DNA from: AC-50 sp035640455
GTDB lineage: Bacteria; Actinomycetota; Thermoleophilia; Gaiellales; Gaiellaceae
Direction: 5' to 3'
NCBI GenBank assembly: GCA_035640455.1
Contig: DASQWB010000025.1
Location: 1 to 14,475 of the forward strand
Length of the DNA: 14,475 bases
Position 1 is the first letter of the stretch. Each line of letters starts with the position of its first letter. Below are positions 1 through 6,651 of this stretch, one piece after another. The position numbers were made by a program, and so were the translations under genes. The notes beneath the pieces are model-generated. The model was not told the origin of the DNA. It searched no databases and was given only the letters and a program-made list of their open reading frames with translations.

Positions 1-1
1 C

Positions 2-319
2 GCGGACGACTCCCTGATCAAGAAGACGATCGTCCACGACGGGCAGGTCGCCGGAAACATCGGCTGCTGGGAGCAGGACGGGCGGCGCCTGCTCGGCTAC
101 TGGGTCGGCAAGGAGTTCTGGGGCCGCGGCCTGGCCACGCGTGCCCTGGCCGAGCTCGTCGAGGATCTCCCGCGACCCCTGCACGCGTGGGTGGCAGGAA
201 GCAACGTCGGCTCGATCCGCGTGCTCGAGAAGTGCGGCTTCGTCGCCGTGGGCTCACGCACCGAGCACAACGAGAACTTCGGCCGGCCGGTCGAGGAGGT
301 CCTCTACGAGCTCGCCTAG
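2..319 (+). CDS. GNAT-family N-acetyltransferase, 5'-truncated by the window edge
   Basis: An open frame runs from the window edge to a TAG at 317-319 and gives the last 105 residues of a protein. It contains the acetyl-CoA-binding core of a GNAT fold: a beta-4 strand region GYWVGKEFWGRGLATRAL with the R/Q-x-x-G-x-G/A-like loop (GRGLAT), then AWVAGSNVGSIRVLEKCGF, which matches the conserved 'N..S..vlEK.GF' helix and beta-6 of RimJ/RimL-like acetyltransferases. GNAT enzymes move acetyl from acetyl-CoA to an amine; RimJ/RimL relatives act on protein N-termini or small molecules. The substrate cannot be read from this fragment. The N-terminus lies outside the window. The gene points toward the tRNA remnant and IS and shows no operon partner here. 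Confidence 0.85.
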   Translation, partial: ADDSLIKKTIVHDGQVAGNIGCWEQDGRRLLGYWVGKEFWGRGLATRALAELVEDLPRPLHAWVAGSNVGSIRVLEKCGFVAVGSRTEHNENFGRPVEEVLYELA

Positions 320-470
320 CGAAGCTTGCGATAGCGGAAGCAGGTCGCCGTGTGCTCGATGGCCTGAACGCTCCTGCGGTGAACGTTCGTGGACGCCCGG
401 TGGACGCTGAGAAGCGGGGACGCCGCCGAAGCGGACAACGCAATAGGGTGCTGAGCAGGCAATAGGCAGA

Positions 471-510
471 AGCCCTCTGACGGACTCGAACCGTCGACCC
501 CCTCCTTACC
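471..510 (-). tRNA. 3'-half remnant of tRNA-Thr(GGT), probable attachment site
   Basis: Read on the minus strand, the sequence starts with GGTAA (anticodon GGT plus the 3' loop bases), then the anticodon-stem strand GGAGG, a short variable region GGGTC, a perfect T-arm (stem GACGG/CCGTC, loop TTCGAGT at 484-490), and a seven-base acceptor strand AGAGGGC ending at 472 with T as discriminator base. No 5' half (D-arm, 5' acceptor strand) is present: after 510 come twelve unrelated bases and then the IS end. A tRNA 3' half that starts in the anticodon loop is what remains at one end of an element integrated by a tyrosine recombinase. The Thr(GGT) assignment rests on the loop and stem sequence. 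The 320-470 stretch beside it shows no gene. Confidence 0.65.
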
Positions 511-522
511 TTCGCCATCGCG

Positions 523-533
523 TGTCGGTCCCA
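523..533 (+). repeat. Left terminal inverted repeat of IS copy 1
   Basis: TGTCGGTCCCA, matched as an inverted copy at 1855-1865 and again at both ends of IS copy 2. It could extend outward by CG to 13 bp. Confidence 0.88.
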
Positions 534-602
534 AGAAGTCAGTCGTCGAGGATGGAGCTGCCGGCCGCCGCGGTCACGGGCGTCGGGGCGACGCCGCTCC
601 CG

Positions 603-608
603 TAGAGT
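603..608 (+). promoter_or_regulatory. Probable -10 box giving a leaderless transposase transcript
   Basis: TAGAGT fits the TANNNT -10 consensus and ends six bases before the GTG start at 615, so transcription would begin at or next to the start codon. The same hexamer, spacing and surrounding bases (CCGTAGAGTCCGC) recur before the transposase start of copy 2, although most of the rest of the leader has diverged. There is no Shine-Dalgarno sequence in either leader. This is inference from position and conservation. Confidence 0.5.
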
Positions 609-614
609 CCGCGG

Positions 615-1709
615 GTGCGCAGCGGCGTGGTTTTGACGGTGTTCGTCTTTCTGTACTGGGCGGTGCGGCGCCTGCTTGAGCTGCTCGTGCTGATGCGCCG
701 GGCCGAGCGGGCGAAGGAGGTGGAGATCCTTGTTCTTCGCCATGAGCTGCAGGTGCTGCGACGGCAGGTCGCGCGTCCGCGTCTTCGAGGTTCGGATCGG
801 GCGCTGCTGGCGGCTTTGAGCAGTGTGCTGCCGCGTGTTCGTGGGCATTCGTTTCTCGTTCAGCCGGCGACGCTGCTGCGCTGGCATCGGGACCTGGTGC
901 GCCGCCGCTGGACCTACGAGTCGCGGCCGCCGGGCCGGCCGCGGCTGCCCGCGCAGGCGCGGCGGCTGGTCTTGCAGTTGGCGGCGGAGAACCCGGCCTG
1001 GGGCTACAAGCGCATCCACGGCGAGCTGATCGGGCTCGGCCTCCAGTTGTCCGCGAGCAGCGTCTGGAACATCCTCCATCGGGCAGGTGTTGAGCCAGCG
1101 CCGAGGCGTGCGAGCGTCAGCTGGCGCGAGTTCCTGCGCCAGCAGGCGAGCGCGATCATCGAATGCGACTTCTTCAGCGTCGAGACGCTGTGGCTGCGCC
1201 GGCTGTACGTGCTGTTCTTCATCGAGCTCGGCCGCCGCCGCGTCCACTTCGCGGGCGTCACCACCAACCCGACCGGCCGCTGGGTCGAGCAGCAGGCGCG
1301 CAACCTCTTGATGAGCTTCGACGAGCAGAAGCAACGGTCGTGCTTTCTGATTCGTGATCGCGACAGGAAGTTCACGCTCGCCTTCGACGAGGTGTTCCGA
1401 TCCGAGGGCGTGCGGGTGATCCACGCGCCGATCGCAGCGCCGAAGGCGAAGGCGCATGCTGAGCGCTGGGTGGGCACGGTCCGGCGCGAATGTCTCGACC
1501 GACTGTTGATCCTCTCCCGGAAGCACCTTGAACGCGTCCCGCGTGAGTACGTTGACCACTACAACGGCCACAGGCCACACCGTGCGCTCGAGCAGCGACC
1601 GCCGCTCGCAAAGCCGCCACCGCTGCAGTCGACGGACTCCGAACTGCCCTGCCTGCGGCGGCGCGACAGACTCGGCGGGCTGCTTCACGAGTACGAACTC
1701 GCCGCATAG
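615..1709 (+). CDS. DDE (rve) transposase of IS copy 1
   Basis: The 364-residue protein cuts and joins the IS ends. The N-terminal part (about 1-60) is hydrophobic and leucine-rich, then coiled-coil-like (EILVLRHELQVLRRQ). Residues about 85-165 form helix-turn-helix-like DNA-binding segments (TLLRWHRDLVRRRW; WGYKRIHGEL). The catalytic core spans about 175-325, with candidate triad D185 (IIECDFFSV), D248 (FLIRDRDRKF) and E283 (KAHAERWVGTVRREC); the last two are about 35 apart, as in D,D-35-E enzymes. The end (HYNGHRPHRAL) is typical of rve transposases. GTG at 615 is chosen because it is in register with the start of copy 2 and lies six bases after a conserved TAGAGT box. The frame is unbroken, so the protein is probably active. 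Confidence 0.92.
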   Translation: MRSGVVLTVFVFLYWAVRRLLELLVLMRRAERAKEVEILVLRHELQVLRRQVARPRLRGSDRALLAALSSVLPRVRGHSFLVQPATLLRWHRDLVRRRWTYESRPPGRPRLPAQARRLVLQLAAENPAWGYKRIHGELIGLGLQLSASSVWNILHRAGVEPAPRRASVSWREFLRQQASAIIECDFFSVETLWLRRLYVLFFIELGRRRVHFAGVTTNPTGRWVEQQARNLLMSFDEQKQRSCFLIRDRDRKFTLAFDEVFRSEGVRVIHAPIAAPKAKAHAERWVGTVRRECLDRLLILSRKHLERVPREYVDHYNGHRPHRALEQRPPLAKPPPLQSTDSELPCLRRRDRLGGLLHEYELAA

Positions 1710-1854
1710 CCTCGAACCTGCCCGCATGACCACGGCGCGGCGGAGAGCCGCGGACCCAGCTGACGCCGCAACGTCGACGACCCGCGCCTCAAATCGCGGT
1801 CGCAGTGATCACCTCTGGGTTCCGGCGGCCGCTCCGCCACCGCGGCCGAGTTGA

Positions 1855-1865
1855 TGGGACCGACA
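1855..1865 (-). repeat. Right terminal inverted repeat of IS copy 1
   Basis: Inverted copy of TGTCGGTCCCA. Read inward from this end it continues TCAACTCGG; the matching end of copy 2 continues TCAATGCGA. The IS ends one base before a tRNA-like T-stem. Confidence 0.88.
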
Positions 1866-1891
1866 CGCCGGTTCGAGTCCGGCTAGCTCCC
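1866..1891 (+). other. tRNA-like T-arm and 3' acceptor fragment, possible attachment site
   Basis: Immediately after the IS end, GCCGG (1867-1871), TTCGAGT (1872-1878) and CCGGC (1879-1883) form a perfect five-base-pair T-stem with the standard seven-base T-loop, followed by TAGCTCCC as a possible 3' acceptor strand. Nothing resembling the rest of a tRNA lies upstream, because the IS occupies that position. The fragment is 43 bases from the 3' end of a tyrosine recombinase remnant, the usual place for a tRNA-derived att site. The isotype cannot be told, and no CCA is encoded. Confidence 0.45.
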
Positions 1892-1934
1892 TTGGGGTGT
1901 GATCACCGCTGTTTATGAAGGCGGCGCTACTGCA

Positions 1935-2327
1935 TCAGCTTCGGCGAAAGTAGGGAGAGGCCGATCGTGTGCGACGCCCGCTTCGCGTTCGGCTTCGTTC
2001 GCCCGCTGCGACTTTTTTGTAGACCTTCTCAAGGGCCTGCCGGGTTCGCTCGGCCTGTTCGGCCACTTCCCACAAGTGGCCGTAGATCTCGAGAGTTGTG
2101 TCCGGGCTGCAGTGTCCGAGTTGGCGGCATACGAAGAGCACGTTCGCTCCGTTGGCGATCAGCATTGATGCGAAGGTGTGGCGAAGGTCGTGCCAGCGAA
2201 GGCTTCCCACCGACGCCTTCTCGGCTGCCGGTGCTAGTCCGCGGGGCGAGATGTTTCTCCAGATGAGCGGCGTGCCGACTGATGATGGGAAGACGTAGTC
2301 GCTCGCTTGCGAGCCGTGCGGCGACTT
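1935..2327 (-). pseudogene. Tyrosine recombinase (phage/ICE integrase), C-terminal remnant
   Basis: The minus-strand frame is open from just after a TAG at 2328-2330 to the stop at 1935 and encodes about 130 residues of integrase catalytic domain. It begins SDYVFPSSVGTPLIWRNI and contains HDLRHTFASMLIANGANV (the HxxR box), LGHCSPDTTLEIYGHLW (box II His and the probable nucleophilic Tyr) and a basic tail. The box I arginine and the whole N-terminal DNA-binding region are missing, and there is no start codon in the open part, so it cannot work. The break at about 2330 coincides with the junction to the broken membrane-protein gene. These enzymes integrate elements into tRNA 3' ends, which fits the tRNA-like piece next to it. 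A shorter frame from GTG at 2210 would not yield an enzyme. Confidence 0.85.
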
Positions 2328-2330
2328 CTA

Positions 2331-3352
2331 GGTGATGCCCCAGTGACCACGAAGCCGGCGACGACGAATGCAGTCACCGCAGTGGTAACCACAGCCAGGG
2401 CGTTGAGCCGCCGCCGCGCGCCAGTGACGGCGAACTTTGCGGCGCGCGCGGCGAGCACGACGACGTGTGTCGCCGCGAGCGAGGCTGGGCCGAGAAGCCA
2501 GAACCACTTCGGTGGCCCCGACAGCGTGCCCCCGGCCCAGAGCCACAGGTGCCCGCCCCTGTGATCGTGGAACGCTCCGATCAGGAACATCGTCAGCGGT
2601 GGCAGAACGCCGGTTGCAACGAGGAAGGCATTTGAGCGTTCGGCGAACGCGGAAGTCACTTGCCCGGCCAGTCGCGCGATGACGCTGAACGTCCACGATG
2701 CAGCCACGGCCGAGGCGCCGGTTACGAACGCGATGCGGAGCAAGAGGTGCAGGCCGCGCCCGTACTGCGTCGGGCCGTCGGGGATCTCGAACGTCGTCGA
2801 CGACCACGGAGTCGCGACGAAACGAGGCGAGCAGTCCGATGCCGCCGATGACGAGGGCGTTCAGCAGCGACGGGAACAGGGCTCGCTCGGTCGGCCAAGA
2901 GGCCGTCGGCACTCCGCCCCCGTAGGGGAGGTCGTAGATTGGCATGTGACGCGACCGATTCCGATGCGGACGCGGCAGGCCGCCCCGGATCGTGTAGCCG
3001 TCGTCCAAGAGATTCCTCGAGATCGAGGAGGAGCCGCCGGGGTGGCGGATCGTGTAGCCGTCGTCGAGCAGGTTCTTGGAGACGGTCGAGCGGGCGCCGC
3101 CGGGGTGATGGATGGTGTAGCGGTCGTCGAGAAGGTTCTTCGAGACGGACGAGCTTGTGCCGTCGTCGTGCCGGATCGTGTAGCCGTCGTCGAGGAGATT
3201 CCTCGAGACGGTTGAGCTCGACCGTCGTCGTGGCGGACTGTGTAGCCGTCGTCGAGGAGGTGCTTCGAGACGTGATCGTCGCCCACGCGCTCCAAGTATC
3301 CCACCCGCTCGACGACTTCTATCGCGTCTCGAAGCAGTGCGTGGTCGTCCAC
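2331..3352 (-). pseudogene. Unrecognised repeat-containing membrane protein, frameshifted
   Basis: I do not recognise the family. From GTG at 3352 (weak upstream GAGAAG) the frame encodes VDDHALLRDAIEVVERVGY, then tandem repeats of about 21 residues with core LLDDGYTIRHPGG and linker SSxVSKN, then an N-cytosolic-looking stretch with MPIYDLPYGGG and about five hydrophobic helices (for example LLNALVIGGIGLLASF, LLLRIAFVTGASAVAASW, WFWLLGPASLAATHVVVL, VVTTAVTAFVVAGFVV). One base is missing in the first repeat near 3220 and one is extra in the AAA run at 2820-2822. The two changes cancel, but the out-of-register middle meets a stop at 2861, so both must be corrected to join the parts. The C-terminus runs into the integrase remnant. 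Third codon positions in the repeats are almost all G or C on this strand, which supports it as the coding strand. A shorter protein could start at ATG 2945. Confidence 0.6.
2985..3259 (-). repeat. Tandem 60-63-bp coding repeats
   Basis: Four consecutive units and a partial fifth start at 3259 (62 nt), 3197 (63 nt), 3134 (63 nt), 3071 (60 nt) and 3011. Each opens with a variant of CTCCTCGACGACGGCTACAC and encodes LLDDGYTIRH or a close variant. Lengths of 60 or 63 keep the frame; the 62-nt first unit does not, which places the frameshift. Variation within the units is mostly at third codon positions or in the linker. Confidence 0.85.
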
Positions 3353-3414
3353 GGCAGTCTTCTCAGGACGCGGGTCAGCTCATATCTGCACATCCTTGGG
3401 GTTGCAATCCGCCG

Positions 3415-4584
3415 TCAGCTCGGCGTGATCCGGAGGACCTTGTTGGTGTCGAACAGCGAGACCCAAACAGCACCTTCGCCGACGGTGAGCCCCTCGACGC
3501 TGCTCGTCTTCGAGAGCAAGAGTTCGCCGACGACGGTGTTCGTCGCAGGATCGATGCGCCAAAGATGAGCGCTGCCGTCTGAGCGGGGGCCGACGACCCA
3601 CACGGCGCTGTCGCTGGCCGTGAGGAAGCTCCAGGTCCGTGATTGGACGCCGACGATCGGGATCACGGCGACGAGCCGGTTCGTGGTGGGGTCGATTCGG
3701 GCGACGCTTCTTCCGGCGCTGACCCAGATGCTGTTCGCTCCTGCGGCCATCCAGGGGAGATCGGTGTCGGTATCGAGCGGGGCGGAGCTCAAGCCGGGGA
3801 CCGGAACGCGGGCGACGACCGCGTTGGTCTGTGGGCCGATGCGCACGACGTTAGCGCCGGAGGTGCCCCAGGCGGAGTCATACGCGAACAGGACGCCGAA
3901 GAAGTTGCGGACCGGGATGTTCGCCGAGACCTTCTTTGTCCTGGCGTCGATCCGTGTCAAGACGTTCGGCGGATCTCCCTGTTGTGCCCAGATCGAGTCG
4001 GCGCCGACGGCGACGGCGCAGCAGTTCTCGCCGGCCCCTGCGACTTGCGCGACGACTCGGTTCGTCGCGGGGTCGATCTGCGCCACTGTGCTGTCGCTGT
4101 AGTTCTCGAGCCATAGTCCTTCCGCTCCGAACGCGAACCGCGTCGGCAGCCCGCTTGAGATGGGCACGTCCGCGACGATGCGGTTGGTCGCGGGATCGAT
4201 TCGCGCGACAGCGCCGGCTCGGTGCCTGGCGACCCACAGGGAGCCAGCCGCGTCGATGAGACCGCTCGGCGAGCCCGCGACCGGGATCATCGTGGTGATC
4301 GTCCCGGCCTTCGGGAGCGCACGTCGCGTGAGCCTGCCGCGCTGGCAATGAAAGCCGTAGCCCTGGTACTGCCGCTCGTAGCGCTTGCGGCAGCGGGCGC
4401 CGACGCGGAGACAGACTCGCTTCCCGGCGATGACCGCCGGTCGTCCTCCGTGGCCGCAGCGGGCGGCGTCGACATGTCGAGCACCCTGGTCCCGGCCGCC
4501 TCCATACGCCGAGGTCGTGAGCAGGGCACCGGTAGCGAGCACGCCGAGCAGCGTCCTCGCCTTGGTTCGGTGTTGCGTGGTCAT
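3415..4584 (-). CDS. Secreted Vgb/YncE-like beta-propeller protein with cysteine module
   Basis: The 389-residue protein has a signal peptide (basic TKAR, then LLGVLATGALLTTSAYG, about 1-28). A module of four cysteines follows (C43, C58, C65, C80) around VCLRVGARCRKRYERQY and YGFHC, probably two disulfides outside the cell. From about residue 95 come seven propeller blades of the form 'GSLWVA...VARIDPATNRIVA..PI', closed by an N-terminal strand (TITTMIPV) pairing with the last partial blade (GAVWVSLFDTNKVLRITPS). This is the virginiamycin B lyase/YncE fold; similarity to Vgb alone does not mean lyase activity, and a ligand-binding or scaffold role is equally possible. ATG at 4584 is chosen for GGAGG five bases upstream and the signal peptide; the frame is open further upstream only as antisense-like noise. 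It lies 26 bp after the TolB-like gene, so the two are probably co-transcribed. Confidence 0.85.
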   Translation of the reverse strand: MTTQHRTKARTLLGVLATGALLTTSAYGGGRDQGARHVDAARCGHGGRPAVIAGKRVCLRVGARCRKRYERQYQGYGFHCQRGRLTRRALPKAGTITTMIPVAGSPSGLIDAAGSLWVARHRAGAVARIDPATNRIVADVPISSGLPTRFAFGAEGLWLENYSDSTVAQIDPATNRVVAQVAGAGENCCAVAVGADSIWAQQGDPPNVLTRIDARTKKVSANIPVRNFFGVLFAYDSAWGTSGANVVRIGPQTNAVVARVPVPGLSSAPLDTDTDLPWMAAGANSIWVSAGRSVARIDPTTNRLVAVIPIVGVQSRTWSFLTASDSAVWVVGPRSDGSAHLWRIDPATNTVVGELLLSKTSSVEGLTVGEGAVWVSLFDTNKVLRITPS

Positions 4585-4589
4585 CGTGG

Positions 4590-4594
4590 CCTCC
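4590..4594 (-). promoter_or_regulatory. Ribosome binding site fixing the start at 4584
   Basis: GGAGG on the minus strand, five bases before ATG 4584. The frame stays open to 5325, so this site and the signal peptide directly after the ATG decide the start. Confidence 0.75.
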
Positions 4595-4610
4595 GTTCTT
4601 CGTCTTCGCC

Positions 4611-5522
4611 TCAGTGGTCGATCCGCGCGCCGCGCGGCTGCCAGCCGGGGACGAGCTGCGGGTTCGTGCCGCCGGTGAGCGGGTGCTGGCCGCTGCCGTC
4701 GGCGTTCATGACGTAGACGAGGCGGGTGCCGGTGCGGTCGCTGCGGAACGCGATCTGGGTGCCGTCGGGCGACCAGGCGGGGCCGAGGTCCTCGGCCGGG
4801 TCGGTCGTCAGGCGCGTCTGGTTCGAGCCGTCGGCGTTCATGACGTAGACGTCGCCGCCACCGGTCGCGTCGTCCTCGTAGGCGATCTTCGACCCGTCCG
4901 GGCTCCAGTCGGGCACCTGGTCGTGGTTCGCGAGGTCGAAGGTCAGCTGCGTCTGGTTCGAGCCGTCGGCGTTCATCACGTACACCTGCTCGAGGCCGGT
5001 GCGGTCGCTGATGAAGGCGATCTTCGAGCCGTCCGGTGACCAGGCCGGCCAGTCGTTGTTCCCGGCGCCGCTCGTCAGCTGCACGAGGCCGCTCCCGTCG
5101 GCGCCGGTGACGTAGATGTCGTCGTTCGCGTCGCCGTTCACGCCGCCGGCGTCGAAGGCGAGCTTGTCGCCGTCGGGCGCGAAGTCGGGGAAGGTGGCGA
5201 ACGCGTTTAGGTGCGTCACCTGCCGCTGCTGCGTGCCGTTCTCCTTCATTGCCCAGATCTCGAACGCGCCGCTGCGACCGCTGCAGAACGCGATCTCCTT
5301 GCCGCTCGCCGAGTAGGCGGGGCAAGCGTCGAAGCCGGCATCGGCGGTCAGCCGCCGCAGATCGTGTCCGTTCGGCCGCGCGGAGTAGATGTCGAAGTTG
5401 CCGCCGACGTTCATGCCGAACGCGATCCGGCCGTTGGTCGTGCCGGGATACGTCGCGTACGCGGCGCCGGCCGCTGCGAGCGCGCAGACGAGCGCCACAG
5501 CGATGAGCAGTCGCCTTGCCAT
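4611..5522 (-). CDS. Exported TolB/PD40-like beta-propeller protein
   Basis: The 303-residue protein has a clear signal peptide (MARRLLIAVALVCALAAAGAAYA, cut after about 23, written here as the basic MARR plus a hydrophobic core). The rest is about six WD40-like PD40 blades of roughly 45 residues with the signature 'PAWSPDGSKIAF.SDR.G..' followed by 'VYVMNADGSNQTQLT'. This is the C-terminal propeller fold of TolB, but no TolB N-terminal domain is present, so it is a stand-alone propeller of unknown ligand, probably periplasmic or wall-associated. The ATG at 5522 has AAAAGGAGG seven bases upstream. Two blades are almost identical at DNA level: a 28-base match begins at 4814 and 4949, 135 bp (45 codons) apart, pointing to recent blade duplication or conversion. 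It lies 72 bp after the lipoprotein propeller gene and 26 bp before the next propeller gene. Confidence 0.88.
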   Translation of the reverse strand: MARRLLIAVALVCALAAAGAAYATYPGTTNGRIAFGMNVGGNFDIYSARPNGHDLRRLTADAGFDACPAYSASGKEIAFCSGRSGAFEIWAMKENGTQQRQVTHLNAFATFPDFAPDGDKLAFDAGGVNGDANDDIYVTGADGSGLVQLTSGAGNNDWPAWSPDGSKIAFISDRTGLEQVYVMNADGSNQTQLTFDLANHDQVPDWSPDGSKIAYEDDATGGGDVYVMNADGSNQTRLTTDPAEDLGPAWSPDGTQIAFRSDRTGTRLVYVMNADGSGQHPLTGGTNPQLVPGWQPRGARIDH

Positions 5523-5529
5523 GGTGAAG

Positions 5530-5538
5530 CCTCCTTTT
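5530..5538 (-). promoter_or_regulatory. Strong ribosome binding site of the TolB-like gene
   Basis: AAAAGGAGG on the minus strand, seven bases before ATG 5522, a near-ideal Shine-Dalgarno sequence. Confidence 0.8.
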
Positions 5539-5594
5539 CAGTTAGCCGCGTTCGGGCGCAGCCTCGGACCTCGAGGGGAGAAAGCGAATCGCCG

Positions 5595-6647
5595 TCATCG
5601 GGGCGAGAGCCGTAGGACCTGCCGGTGGAGGACGTCGACCACCCAGAGCGAGCCGTACGCATAGGTGACCGCGTCGAAGCAGTCGCCTGGGCCTGACCTG
5701 GTCTGCCATCCGCAGCGCCGTTGGTCGGGTTTGACGGTCAGAACGGACGCGAACGCGTTCGTCTTCGGGTCGATGCGAATCACGTGGTGGTCCGACGCGA
5801 CCCAGAGGTATCCAGCCCCGGCCGTCTCGGGCACGGCTCCGACCATGTCCTTCCGGAACAGGATCTCGACCAATTGCTTGTTCGTCTTCGCATCGATACG
5901 AGCGACCGAGGGTGAGAGCGGGTCGGTCACCCAGAGCGAGCCATATGCGAACAGGACCTGTTCGGGAACTCCCCCGCCGGTCTTGATTGGGATCGCCGCG
6001 AGCACGTGGTTGGACTTCGGCTCGACGCGGAGCAGCGTGTTCGCGCGGTGCGCGAGGATCCAGGCGGAACCGTCACCGACCGCTGTCGTCGATGGTCCCT
6101 CGGCGGGAAACGACGCGACGACCTTGTTGCGAGCGGGATCGATGCGTGCCCACTTGTACGCGTCGAACTGGGCGACCCAGACGGCGCCGAACCCATATGC
6201 GACTCCCCACGCACCCTCGACGTCGATCCGGCTCGCCACGCGGAGCGGATGCAATCTCACCCGCACGATCTGGCTCGCCTGGTGCTGACTCACCCACACC
6301 GATCCGTCGCCGTACGCGGGCGGCACGAGGTCGACCGGGTCGTTCGGCGCAGGGCCGAGCCGCAGCCTCGCCATCACCCGGTTCGTATGCGGATCGATGC
6401 CCAGCAGCGAGTCCTTCTCCATGGTGACGACCCAGATCGCGCCCTGCGCTGCGATCAGGCCGACACCCGTTTCGCCGATCGGGATCCGGGCCTGGATCGG
6501 CAGCCGGGTCGGGGCTGCATGCCGAGCGCTGTTTTGGTGCACTGCGTTCGACGATCCGCACCCACCGCCGGCGAGCGCGACGGCGACAACACCGATCAAC
6601 GCGGTGGTTCGCATCGGATCGACCGCTTTTGCCATCGCCGCCATCAT
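5595..6647 (-). CDS. Probable lipoprotein with Vgb/YncE-like seven-bladed propeller
   Basis: The frame encodes 350 residues. A membrane-targeting segment (MRTTALIGVVAVALAGGGC, residues 12-30) ends in Cys30 followed by GSS, as in lipoproteins; LAGGGC is a loose lipobox because -3 is Gly. From about residue 50, seven blades follow the pattern 'GAIWVV...LLGIDPHTNRVMARL', for example GSLWVTDPLSPSVARIDAKTN, ending LWVVDVLHRQVLRLSPR. Two late cysteines (in RRCGWQTRSGPGDCFD) probably form a disulfide. The start is uncertain: GAGG at 6648-6651 is too close to ATG 6647, fits ATG 6644 poorly, and ATG 6614 (residue 12) would start right at the signal sequence. The gene is divergent from the regulator at 6723, 75 bp away, which has the same kind of propeller; both probably sense or present the same thing outside the membrane. 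No enzymatic function is claimed. Confidence 0.82.
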   Translation of the reverse strand: MMAAMAKAVDPMRTTALIGVVAVALAGGGCGSSNAVHQNSARHAAPTRLPIQARIPIGETGVGLIAAQGAIWVVTMEKDSLLGIDPHTNRVMARLRLGPAPNDPVDLVPPAYGDGSVWVSQHQASQIVRVRLHPLRVASRIDVEGAWGVAYGFGAVWVAQFDAYKWARIDPARNKVVASFPAEGPSTTAVGDGSAWILAHRANTLLRVEPKSNHVLAAIPIKTGGGVPEQVLFAYGSLWVTDPLSPSVARIDAKTNKQLVEILFRKDMVGAVPETAGAGYLWVASDHHVIRIDPKTNAFASVLTVKPDQRRCGWQTRSGPGDCFDAVTYAYGSLWVVDVLHRQVLRLSPR

Positions 6648-6651
6648 CCTC

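Larger units (their letters stand above)
523..1865 (+). mobile_element. Insertion sequence copy 1 (intact, DDE transposase, 11-bp TIRs)
   Basis: The element is bounded by TGTCGGTCCCA at 523-533 and its inverted complement at 1855-1865, about 1.34 kb in all. It contains one transposase gene (615-1709) and about 155 bp of 3' non-coding DNA. The second copy at 8567-9897 has the same ends, and sequence just inside matches end for end: the transposase-upstream ends read TGTCGGTCCCAA in both and the downstream ends TGTCGGTCCCATCAA in both, which fixes the boundaries. The dinucleotide CG flanks both ends of both copies. The catalytic domain resembles the rve domain of IS3/IS481-type elements, but I do not assign a named family. 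Confidence 0.88.

Noticed and set aside
471..546. Complete tRNA-Thr gene
   Set aside because: No D-arm or 5' acceptor strand follows position 510; the sequence enters the IS end.
18..1733. Long open minus-strand frame (571 codons) opposite the transposase and GNAT gene
   Set aside because: It is antisense to two well-supported genes, is very rich in Arg and Ala, and crosses both IS ends and the tRNA remnant; it is a product of high G+C content.
1805..1907. GTGATCACC repeated at 1805 and 1899 as a recombination or binding site
   Set aside because: Nine bases containing a palindromic core, one inside and one outside the IS; this is expected by chance and has no further similarity around it.
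2679..3215. Plus-strand repeat protein with VAVVEEVLRDG-type repeats
   Set aside because: It is the opposite strand of the tandem repeats; third-position G/C bias and the link to membrane helices favour the minus strand.
2985..3259. CRISPR array
   Set aside because: Units are contiguous 60-63-bp coding repeats without unique spacers, and no cas genes are present.
3415..4584. Virginiamycin B lyase (antibiotic resistance)
   Set aside because: The resemblance is to the shared propeller fold and its Trp/Asp-Pro repeat motif. I could not identify the lyase active-site residues, and such propellers are common in this lineage without that activity.
4585..5325. N-terminal extension of the 3415-4584 protein
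   Set aside because: The extension is an out-of-frame shadow of the TolB-like gene, very Arg-rich; the ribosome binding site and signal peptide at 4584 mark the true start.
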